DNA from: Flavobacterium pectinovorum
GTDB lineage: Bacteria > Bacteroidota > Bacteroidia > Flavobacteriales > Flavobacteriaceae
NCBI RefSeq assembly: GCF_900142715.1
Contig: NZ_FRBX01000003.1
Location: forward strand, 496,001 to 560,000
Reading direction: 5' to 3'
Length of the DNA stretch: 64,000 nucleotides
Shown here: one piece after another, positions 31,868-40,400 of the stretch
How the letters are laid out: every line of letters starts with the position of its first letter
Numbering within the stretch: position 1 is the first letter of the stretch
Program-made: the position numbers and the translations under genes
The notes under the pieces: generated by a model
The model's input: only the letters and a program-made list of their open reading frames with translations
Told to the model about the DNA's origin: nothing
The model's database searches: none

Positions 31868-32104
31868 ATGGCTGCTTTAAAAAAAACAAAACTTACATTA
31901 GAAGAACGTGCTTTTGAAACTGCAAAAATATTGCTGGAAAAATATCAAAATCCACATAATCTTAAACTTGAGGAAAATTCAAATTTAGAAGATTCTTATA
32001 CTATTTTAATTACTCTTTTATATACTGAAAAATTAAACGAACAAGAACAATTAGCAATCGTCTCTATTATAGATGAAATGAAACTATTGGACGGAAACAG
32101 ATAA
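31868..32104 (+). CDS. Small hypothetical protein between duplicated terminators
   Basis: 78 residues, predicted mostly helical: KLTLEERAFETAKILLEKYQ, a short loop (NPHNLKLEENSNLE), then DSYTILITLLYTEKLNEQEQLAIVSIIDEMK. No signal peptide and no family recognised. The clean start (aaaaaATGGCTGC) and helical pattern support a real gene. Confidence 0.5.
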   Translation: MAALKKTKLTLEERAFETAKILLEKYQNPHNLKLEENSNLEDSYTILITLLYTEKLNEQEQLAIVSIIDEMKLLDGNR

Positions 32105-32130
32105 TTATTTTATTTTCTGTCAATTAAAAC

Positions 32131-32166
32131 AAAAAACGGCAACTACATTAGTAATTGCCGTTTTTT
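32131..32166. terminator. Terminator, second copy
   Basis: Same stem as at 31777-31813 (AAAAAACGGCAA / TTGCCGTTTTTT) with a loop shorter by one base. Lies between the small hypothetical gene and the convergent TetR gene and can serve both. Confidence 0.9.
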
Positions 32167-32184
32167 GATTGCCAGTTTTCTAAA

Positions 32185-32766
32185 TTATAATATAGAAAAT
32201 AATGCTTTTACAATATCGTCATAAACTTGTTTATCTCTTTCGCCGGTTCTGGCGAGAACCCTGATTCCGGAGTAATTATTAAAAATAAATCGAGCTAAAA
32301 CCCTCGCATCAGTAGCTTTGGAAATATGTCCGGCAGTTTGTCCTTTTTGAACTGCTTTTGTAAAAACTTCTTCCATTGTCTGACTGTTGTTTTTTACGAT
32401 TTTTGCAATCTCTTCATCGTGCATGGCAAGTTCTACAGAAGAATTGACCATGAAACAGCCTTTTGTAATTCGGTCTTCTAAGCTTTCGATAATTGCTTGT
32501 TTAAAAATATCATGCAATGTCTCTTTTACATTTTCAGATTCATCCAAAAGTTTAATAACCTGATCTTGTGACTGTTTTTGATAACGCAGTAACGATTGAG
32601 CAAATAATTTCTGCTTGTCTCCAAAAGTATCATATAAACTAGAACGGCTTAATCCTAAATGCGTAACCAAATCCTGAGCCGAAGTTCCGTTGTAACCTTT
32701 GTGCCAAAAAATCTCAATCGCTTTGTCTAAAGCCTGATCTTCGTTAAATTCTTTTGTTCTAGCCAT
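32185..32766 (-). CDS. TetR family regulator of the SDR gene
   Basis: 193 residues with an N-terminal helix-turn-helix: EFNEDQALDKAIEIFWHKGYNGTSAQDLVTHLGLSRSSLYDTFGDKQKLFAQSL. This wording places it in the AcuR/NemR-like TetR subgroup that often controls oxidoreductases. Matching GGAAC-N4-GTTCC operators occur before this gene and before the upstream SDR gene, supporting autoregulation and SDR control. Confidence 0.92.
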   Translation of the reverse strand: MARTKEFNEDQALDKAIEIFWHKGYNGTSAQDLVTHLGLSRSSLYDTFGDKQKLFAQSLLRYQKQSQDQVIKLLDESENVKETLHDIFKQAIIESLEDRITKGCFMVNSSVELAMHDEEIAKIVKNNSQTMEEVFTKAVQKGQTAGHISKATDARVLARFIFNNYSGIRVLARTGERDKQVYDDIVKALFSIL

Positions 32767-32790
32767 GATTTCTAAAATTGAAATATTTTA

Positions 32791-32821
32791 CAAAGATATA
32801 AAAATACGGAACAATCGTTCC
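32791..32821 (-). promoter_or_regulatory. Promoter and operator of the TetR gene
   Basis: On the minus strand, TATCTTTG (plus 32791-32798 reads CAAAGATA) is the -7 element. Upstream of it lies the near-palindrome GGAACAATCGTTCC (32808-32821), one base different from the perfect site at the SDR promoter. Spacing of operator to -7 element is similar in both. Confidence 0.75.
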
Positions 32822-32838
32822 TGAATTAAAGAAAAAAA

Positions 32839-33591
32839 TTATACTACAGCATTTACTGTTAGTCCACCATCGACAACAATTTCTGTTCCTGTAATGAATG
32901 AAGCATCATCTGAGGCAAGGAAACCAACCGTCTTTGCAATTTCTGAAGATTGTCCAAAACGTTTCAATAGAATTTTTTCTCCCAAAATAGCCCCAAAACC
33001 TTCTACTTCTTCTTTTTGTAGACCTAATTTTCCGTAAAGCGGAGTTTCAACAGGACCAGGAGAAACAGCATTTACTCTGATTTTTCTTGGTGCTAATTCT
33101 GTTGCAAAAACTTTGTTTAAAGATAAAACTGCAGCCTTACTTGATGCGTAAACGCTTGAATTTGGCATACCAACATGTGCGTTGATTGAAGTATTAAAGA
33201 TAATAGAACCACCATCGTTTAAAATTGGCAATACTTTTTGAACTGTAAAATAAACTCCTTTTACATTTACATTCATAATGCTGTCATAATGTTCTTCTGA
33301 AGCTGATTCTACCGGAGCAAAAGAGGCAATTCCTGCATTTAAAAATAAGATGTCAACTTTTCCGAATTGTGCTTTTACTTGCTCAACCAAACTATCAATT
33401 GATTTTAAATCTGATTGGTCTGAAACGATTCCGGTTACGTTCAATTCTGTTTCGGCTTTTGCCAAAGCTTCTTTGTTTCTTCCTGTTATAATTACTTTTG
33501 CACCTTTAGCAACTAATTCTGCTGCTGCTGCATACCCTATTCCACTATTTCCACCTGTTACAATAGCTACTTTGTTTTCTAAATTTTTCAT
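32839..33591 (-). CDS. Short-chain dehydrogenase/reductase (SDR)
   Basis: 250 residues, classical SDR. NAD(P)-binding TGGNSGIG at about 12-19, NAG motif (FLNAGIAS), catalytic Tyr and Lys in YASSKAA, and the PGPVETPLY loop; ends with the usual GTEIVVDGG. Substrate unknown. Transcribed just before the TetR gene (72-base gap) but with its own operator and promoter, so likely induced by a reactive or toxic compound sensed by that regulator. Confidence 0.92.
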   Translation of the reverse strand: MKNLENKVAIVTGGNSGIGYAAAAELVAKGAKVIITGRNKEALAKAETELNVTGIVSDQSDLKSIDSLVEQVKAQFGKVDILFLNAGIASFAPVESASEEHYDSIMNVNVKGVYFTVQKVLPILNDGGSIIFNTSINAHVGMPNSSVYASSKAAVLSLNKVFATELAPRKIRVNAVSPGPVETPLYGKLGLQKEEVEGFGAILGEKILLKRFGQSSEIAKTVGFLASDDASFITGTEIVVDGGLTVNAVV

Positions 33592-33633
33592 TTTATTTGT
33601 TTTTAAATTATTGATTATTCAATTATTATGGTA

Positions 33634-33670
33634 CAAAGATATTATAACGGAACGATCGTTCCGTTATAAT
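33634..33670 (-). promoter_or_regulatory. SDR promoter with a perfect 30-bp operator palindrome
   Basis: Positions 33641-33670 form a perfect 30-bp palindrome centred on GGAACGATCGTTCC, extended on both sides by ATTATAAC / GTTATAAT. The -7 element TATCTTTG (minus strand; plus 33634-33641 reads CAAAGATA) directly adjoins it. The core matches the TetR gene's own site. Confidence 0.85.
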
Positions 33671-33791
33671 TAATGTTAATATTTAGTTAAAATAATTTGC
33701 TGTTTTTAAAAGCTCCCATTTTTAAGGCATTCCCTCTATGTTGCTATAAACGAAAGAAATCGTAAAATGTCAAACATTCTTAATTTATGCT

Positions 33792-33799
33792 TAATTTTG
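33792..33799 (+). promoter_or_regulatory. -7 element before the GAF protein gene
   Basis: TAATTTTG matches TAnnTTTG and lies 20 bases before the ATG at 33820. A -33 element is not obvious. Confidence 0.45.
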
Positions 33800-33819
33800 T
33801 AGCTTAAATAAAAATACCA

Positions 33820-36189
33820 ATGGATAATCTTCTACACAACGAAAGTCCTTTCCAAACAATAATATCTTTTCATAAGCTAATTGAATCTTTTGAAGAAATT
33901 GCTTTATCAAATGTTGATTATCGATCAAATTATGCCAAAGCAATTTTAAAAGAAGTTGAAGCTATCCCGGAATTCAGATCAGGAATTCACGATTACAGTA
34001 TTATTAAAACACATGAAGCTTTAATCAAAAATATTACAGCCGATTTATTTCCTACCGCATTAACTTACAATGAAATAAAAGCGATTACAATTCCTTTTCA
34101 AAACATATCTTTTAATTACACCGAACGTTTCAAGAAAATATTGCGTAATGCAGGAGACGAATTTTACATGGAAATTCGTGATTTTGATAGTCATCAGTTT
34201 TATATTAACAATTGCTGCCTTATTTTAAGCAGTTATTACAAACAAAATATAGACTTCAATAAACCTTTCTTTTACGATATTCCTGACGAAGAGGGTGTCG
34301 AAAAACATTATCGAATTTTGTACAATGCCGATTTCATGGAAATTATTCCAACCGAAAATTCAGTGCATTTAACACAAGATGATATCGATTTATTAATTGA
34401 TAATTATAATGATATTGATTTATGGAAATCTAAATTTCCTCCGGGAAGCTGGACTTTAAAAGGTTTCGGAATTGTTTCTTTATTCGATGCAACGACTGAA
34501 AGTGCTATTTCAAACTTAAAAAGTAATTTACTTAAACCAGATACAAAAACGGTTGCTTCTAACGATATTATAGAGAATATTTTTAAATCGATTTTTAAGG
34601 TTTCGCATCTTAAAGTTGGTTTTATTATTTATAATCCGGAAGAAGAAAAATTCATCAGACCGGTAAAATATGATAATCAGCTGCAGAGTTTTTTACTTTC
34701 TAAAGAACAGGAAGTAGATTGCAAGAATGCTTTTTTTGGATGTTCGTTTGAAAATTTATTAGATAATAAAGAGCCTTTTGTGATTTCGAATGTAAAAAAA
34801 TTCATTGAAGAATCTCCAAATAACAGGCTTGGCGAACATTTATTAAAACTAGGTATTCAAAGTGCCGTGTTTGCGCCTGTTGTAAAAGACGGACATTTAC
34901 TGGGAGTTGTAGAATTGGTTTCTGAAAATCCGAGAGACTTAAATAGTGTAAATGCAACTAAACTAGAGTTGGTTTTACCTTATTTAACAGACACTATCGA
35001 TCGATACAATACTGATATGCAACATCAGGTTGAAGCGATCATTCAGCGTGAGTACACTACGATTCACCCAAGTGTTTATTGGAAATTTAAAAAAGAATCT
35101 CAAAATTATTTTCAAAATATTAATCATACAAAAGATTATATTTTTAAGGAAATTGTTTTTAAAAATGTGTTTCCGTTATACGGACAAATCGATATTAAAG
35201 GTTCGTCTGAGCACAGAAATGAAACGGTTAAAAGAGATTTAAAAAATCAGCTGACGACACTTTTGGATATTTTCGAAAATCAAAAACCCAACAGCAATTT
35301 AGTACTTCTTGAACAACGAAAATTTGAATTGGAGTCTATGCGCGCTGAGCTGGAGAATCCTTTAAAAGCAGATACTGAGCAACACATTCAACGTTATATA
35401 GAAGAAGAAATTCATCCTATTTTAAAGAATACGAAAGACACAGCAAAAAACCAAAAACTGGAAGAATTGTATTTTGAAAGTCTGGACGAAAAAACAGGAA
35501 TGTTTTATCAGGAAAGAAAGAAATTTGACAATGCAATGTCTATTATAAATAAGAGATTAGCATCGGTTCTGGACAAAAAACAGCTTGAGGCGCAACAAAT
35601 TTATCCGCATTATTACGAGCGTTTTAAAACGGATGGTGTTGAACACAATTTATATATCGGTGCTTCAATTTCGCCAACAAAACCTTTTGATATTATGTAT
35701 TTGCACAATTTACGTTTGTGGCAATTACAAACTTTATGCGAAATGGAATTAGAACATCATCAGCTTAAAGAATCTTTACCTTATGAGTTGGATGTAACTT
35801 CGTTGATTTTGGTTTTTAGTCAGGCGCTTTCTATTCGTTTTAGAATGGATGAAAAACGTTTTGATGTCGATGGAACGTACAATGCAAGATATGAAGTTGT
35901 TAAAAAACGTATTGACAAAGCAAACATCAAAGGCACAACTGACAGAATTACTGAAAAAGAAAAAATTACGATTGTGTATTCTCAAAATAATGAGGAAACC
36001 GAATATTTGAAATACATTAAATATTTACAGCATAAAAAAATCCTGGAACCTTCTATCGAACAATTCGAAGTAGAAGATCTTCAGGGCGTTTCGGGTTTAC
36101 GCGCTATTCGTGTAAAAGTAATTAACAACGTAAATAATCCGGCAACAAAAAAAATAACCTATCAGGATTTATTGGATGAGCTCAACTAA
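33820..36189 (+). CDS. Large GAF domain protein of unknown function
   Basis: 789 residues, no signal peptide or membrane helix. The N-terminal ~230 residues are not recognised. A GAF-type sensor domain covers about 255-395 (VASNDIIENIFKSIFKVSHLKVGFIIYN ... GIQSAVFAPVVKDGHLLGVVELVS). The C-terminal half is helical and charged with a coiled-coil-like stretch (FENQKPNSNLVLLEQRKFEL and following). No kinase, cyclase or phosphatase output motif is seen, so it may bind a small ligand and act through protein contacts. The stop codon lies inside its own terminator. Confidence 0.75.
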   Translation: MDNLLHNESPFQTIISFHKLIESFEEIALSNVDYRSNYAKAILKEVEAIPEFRSGIHDYSIIKTHEALIKNITADLFPTALTYNEIKAITIPFQNISFNYTERFKKILRNAGDEFYMEIRDFDSHQFYINNCCLILSSYYKQNIDFNKPFFYDIPDEEGVEKHYRILYNADFMEIIPTENSVHLTQDDIDLLIDNYNDIDLWKSKFPPGSWTLKGFGIVSLFDATTESAISNLKSNLLKPDTKTVASNDIIENIFKSIFKVSHLKVGFIIYNPEEEKFIRPVKYDNQLQSFLLSKEQEVDCKNAFFGCSFENLLDNKEPFVISNVKKFIEESPNNRLGEHLLKLGIQSAVFAPVVKDGHLLGVVELVSENPRDLNSVNATKLELVLPYLTDTIDRYNTDMQHQVEAIIQREYTTIHPSVYWKFKKESQNYFQNINHTKDYIFKEIVFKNVFPLYGQIDIKGSSEHRNETVKRDLKNQLTTLLDIFENQKPNSNLVLLEQRKFELESMRAELENPLKADTEQHIQRYIEEEIHPILKNTKDTAKNQKLEELYFESLDEKTGMFYQERKKFDNAMSIINKRLASVLDKKQLEAQQIYPHYYERFKTDGVEHNLYIGASISPTKPFDIMYLHNLRLWQLQTLCEMELEHHQLKESLPYELDVTSLILVFSQALSIRFRMDEKRFDVDGTYNARYEVVKKRIDKANIKGTTDRITEKEKITIVYSQNNEETEYLKYIKYLQHKKILEPSIEQFEVEDLQGVSGLRAIRVKVINNVNNPATKKITYQDLLDELN

Positions 36190-36200
36190 TTAGTTGAGCT
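36179..36200 (+). terminator. Perfect 22-bp palindrome terminator overlapping a stop codon
   Basis: AGCTCAACTAATTAGTTGAGCT is fully self-complementary and is followed by TTTTCTCTTAT. The first arm encodes the last codons and the TAA of the GAF gene. It separates this gene from the convergent HD-PycTM gene 17 bases away. Confidence 0.75.
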
Positions 36201-36206
36201 TTTCTC

Positions 36207-37391
36207 TTATGCTCCTACTCCTTTAAATGCTATTACAAAAGCAATTACCGTTATAATTATTCCCGCCATAAAAAGATTATAGGCAATTCGGAGTAAATTA
36301 TACTTACGCTGTAAAACCAATCCAAGATAGTACAAATCTTTAATCATAGTCGAATACAGATAATCGCGATCTTTCATCATTTCGTTCATTGCCCAATCGT
36401 ATTCTTCTAAAGGCATTTTGTAGAAATTTCCAAAAAACAATAAATTGATCTTTTTGGCTTCTATATCTTCTCTTGTAAAAACTCCCGTAGTTACTTTTGG
36501 ACGTGTTGAAAGAATGGCAAAAATGATTGTGGTAACACTGGACATAAGCATAATAAATGTCGGAATCACTAAATGCGCATTTTTTGGACTGTCTAATTTT
36601 GGAATAATAGATGAAAGTGCAATGGAAATAATAATTGCATTTACTGACAATAAAATATTGGCTTTACTATCTGCAATTCCGCTTAAGCGTGTATGATTTC
36701 CCAGCGTAACGCGAAATAAAGTATCAACGCCGCGATCTGGTTTTTCTATTTTATCTTTCTTTTTATTTTCTTCTTCCACTTTGTCGGCTGCTTTCTTTTC
36801 TTGTTTATCGATTTTTTTCTGAACAAGAATCAAGTTTTTCTCTTTTAAAGGCTGCCATTTTTTCAAGGCATAATCTGTATAAAAGCGATGTTTATTTAAT
36901 AAAAAGTTTAGGTTTTCTTTTGCCCATTCGGCATTAGAAAACGAAACATTGTAGGCGTTTTTTAATTCAAGACGTAATAATTCGCAGGTTGTTTCATATT
37001 GGGATCCCATTAGATGTGCGTAATCTGCATCTTTTATGATTTTTTCCAAATGAGTTTTTGGAACATATTCTTTTATAGTAGCTAAAATTAAGGAAGAAAC
37101 TTTTGCAATAAATTCATCAGATTGCCCTTTTTCTTTCAGGAATTTAGTTAGAATTTTAACACTTTCTTCTTCATGGTTTTCATATCCAACGGTATAACCT
37201 GTATCGTGAAACCAAGCTGCGACCAAAAGCATTTCTTTTTCATTTCCATCTACATCTTCTTTTTTGCACAGCTCTTTTACCGCATTTACTACAGTTAAAG
37301 TATGGTTAAAATTATGGTAAGAATATAAATTAGAAAGTTTATCTTTGAGTAAATTACTGACGAAATCTTCGGACTGTTCTATTAGATTCAT
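36207..37391 (-). CDS. HD phosphohydrolase fused to a Pycsar-type transmembrane (PycTM) domain
   Basis: 394 residues in two parts. An HD domain (about 1-180) has the metal ligands His30 (NFNHTLTVV), His62/Asp63 (WFHDTGY) and Asp121 or Asp123 (IIKDADYAHL). A charged linker (190-220, rich in K and E) leads to a PycTM-like region (221-394): DTLFRVTLGNHTRLSGIADSKANILLSVNAIIIS, then membrane helices at about 245-264, 273-294 and 368-390. PycTM domains act as membrane-disrupting effectors in cyclic-nucleotide defence systems. No nucleotidyl cyclase is nearby, so this is an orphan. Divergent from the 1244-residue lipoprotein with a 26-base gap. Confidence 0.85.
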   Translation of the reverse strand: MNLIEQSEDFVSNLLKDKLSNLYSYHNFNHTLTVVNAVKELCKKEDVDGNEKEMLLVAAWFHDTGYTVGYENHEEESVKILTKFLKEKGQSDEFIAKVSSLILATIKEYVPKTHLEKIIKDADYAHLMGSQYETTCELLRLELKNAYNVSFSNAEWAKENLNFLLNKHRFYTDYALKKWQPLKEKNLILVQKKIDKQEKKAADKVEEENKKKDKIEKPDRGVDTLFRVTLGNHTRLSGIADSKANILLSVNAIIISIALSSIIPKLDSPKNAHLVIPTFIMLMSSVTTIIFAILSTRPKVTTGVFTREDIEAKKINLLFFGNFYKMPLEEYDWAMNEMMKDRDYLYSTMIKDLYYLGLVLQRKYNLLRIAYNLFMAGIIITVIAFVIAFKGVGA

Positions 37392-37417
37392 AAAGAATAT
37401 TTTTATACCACTAAATT

Positions 37418-40400
37418 ATGAAATTGTTTTTGGATAATCATTTTATTACTAAGATTAAAAGTTATTCTTTAGTAATTACCCTATTATTCTTACTGTATTC
37501 CTGCGCAACACATAAAGCGCAATACGGCAAAAATGTTAGCGCCAACGAAACTGACAACGCAACTGATACTATAAAAATTGCACATACTTTATTTTTGGTG
37601 GGAGATGCCGGAAATGCAGATGAAGAACAATCGCAGCAAACACTTGAATTATTGCATCAAAAATTAAAGAAGGCGAATAAAAAATCGACTTTGGTTTTTT
37701 TAGGAGATAATATATATCCAAAAGGCTTTCCTAGTAATAACAATACTTCGGATAAAACTTTGGCAGAAACAAAACTAACCAATCAATTAAAATTAACAGA
37801 AGGATTTAAAGGTAAAACCGTTTTTATTCCCGGAAACCACGATTGGTACAGCGGTATTAAAGGTTTGGAACTCCAGGCAGATTTTGTAACGAAATATTTA
37901 AACGATAAAAAAGCATTCCTGCCAAGAAAAAGCTGCCCGATAGAAGATATAAAAATTGATAGTACAGCTACATTGGTTGCTATTGACAGTGAATGGTTTC
38001 TGGAAGATTGGAACAATCATCCAACAATTAATGATAATTGTGACATCAAAACCAGAGAAGACTTTTTTGATGAACTGGAAAACATTCTAAACAAAAATCA
38101 GGAAAAAACAGTTGTTCTGGCAATTCATCATCCTTTATTAAGCAACGGAACGCATGGAGGTCAATTTTCGTTAGAAAAACAATTATTCCCTTTAGAGAAA
38201 AAAATTCCGCTTCCTATAATTGGTTCGTTTATTAATTTACTTCGAAAAACATCTGGCGTGAGTCCGCAGGATATTCAAAATAAACAATATACTATTTATG
38301 CCAAGAGAATTAAAACACTTTTACAAGGGCAGAAAAATGTAATTGTAGTTTCAGGGCACGATCATAACCTTCAATACATTAGCAAAGAAAATATCAGGCA
38401 AATTATTAGTGGTGCAGGATCTAAATCTGAAGCTGCGAGAGCCATTAATGAAAATGATTTTTCGTACGGCGGAAATGGTTATGCAACACTAACTTTATTT
38501 AAAAGCGGAGATGCAAAAGTGACCTATTTTGGAAATGAAAATCAAAAAGAAAAATTGCTTTTTGAACGTGAGATTATAAAAGCTAAAGAAATTAACTGGG
38601 CGGCAGGTGAATCAAATAAATTTCCTTCTACAATTAATACTTCAATTTATTCTGCTGAAATGACCGATAAAAGTTTGTTTCATAAATTTTTATTTGGGCA
38701 ACATTACAGAAAATATTACAGTATGCCTATCGAAGCCCGAATTGCTACCGTAGACACTTTAATGGGTGGTTTAAAACCTATTCGCGAAGGCGGCGGACAT
38801 CAATCTGTATCTTTAAGAATGTCTGATCCAAAAGGGAGAGAATATGTAATGCGCGCCATGAAAAAAAGCGCTACCGTATTTTTACAGTCGGTTGCATTTA
38901 AAGATCAATACGTTGTAAATGATTTCGAAGAAACATATACTGAAAATTTTCTGTTAGATTTTTATACAACTTCTCATCCTTATGCTCCTTTTGCAATTGG
39001 CAGTATGGCAGATCATTTAGGAATTTCGCACACTAATCCTGTTTTATATTATATTCCAAAACAAAATGGATTGAAAGAATTCAATGCAAATTTCGGTGAT
39101 GAATTGTATATGGTCGAAGAAAGACCCGCAGATAATCATCTGGATGGTAAAAATTTTGGAAACCCAACCGATATTATCAGTACAGAAGACATGATGGCCA
39201 ACCTTCATAAAGATGAAAAATATTCGGTTGATGAAAAAGAATATATGAAAGCGCGTTTGTTTGATATGCTAATTGGCGACTGGGACAGACACAGCGATCA
39301 ATGGCGTTGGGGAGAATATAAAAAAGGCGACAAAGTTATTTATAAACCAATTCCGCGCGACCGTGATCAGGCTTTTGCCAAATACGACGGAACTTTACTT
39401 TCTCTTTTAATGAATATTCCTGCGCTTCGTCATATGCGTACTTTCAAAAACAAAATTGATAATGTAAAATGGCTTGCCAGAGAACCTTATCCTATGGATT
39501 TGGCTTTCTTAAAAACTTCTGAAGAAAAAGACTGGATTGAACAGGCAAAATTTATTCAGGAAAATTTATCGGATGCTGATATTGACAATGCTTTTAAAAA
39601 TATGCCGAAAGAGGTTCAGGATGGAACTATTGAAGATATTAAACGCAAACTGAAAAACAGAAAAAAAGACCTGCAAAAATATGCTTCGGAATATTCAGAT
39701 GTGCTGTCTAAAACGGTAATGATTGCCGGGACGGATAAAAAAGATAAATTCGTTATAAACCATAATGCCAGAAAAAGCATTGAAATTCAGGTATACCGAA
39801 TTAAAAAAGACGGTGATGAACTTGTTTATACCAAAACGGTAACGGATGCCAAAACCAAAAATCTTTGGGTTTATGGTTTAGACGATTCTGATGTTTTTCA
39901 GGTTGTTGGAGATCAGAAATCAAAAATAAAAATTCGTTTAATTGGCGGACAAAATAATGACACTTATAATATCGAAAACGGAAAAAAAGTTATTGTTTAC
40001 GATTTCAAATCAAAAAACAATACTTATAATCTTGATTCTAAAACAAAAACGGAGCTTACTGATGATTATGATGTAAACTTATACAATTACGAAAAACCAA
40101 AATACAATGTTATTTCAGGGCTTCCAAATATTGGATTTAATCCTGATGATGGCGTAAAAGTTGGTGTAAATTTAAATTATACCGTTAACAATTTCAAACA
40201 AAATCCGTATACGCAAAGACACGTTATAAATGCATTTTACTATTTTGCTACGGGTGGTTTAGAATTTAATTATGTAGCACATTTTCCCGGATTATTGGGT
40301 AAATGGGTTATTGATGTTGAATCACTTTATACAACTCCAAATTTTGCGATGAACTATTTTGGCTACGGAAATGAAACCAAATATGATATTGAGGAAGTTG

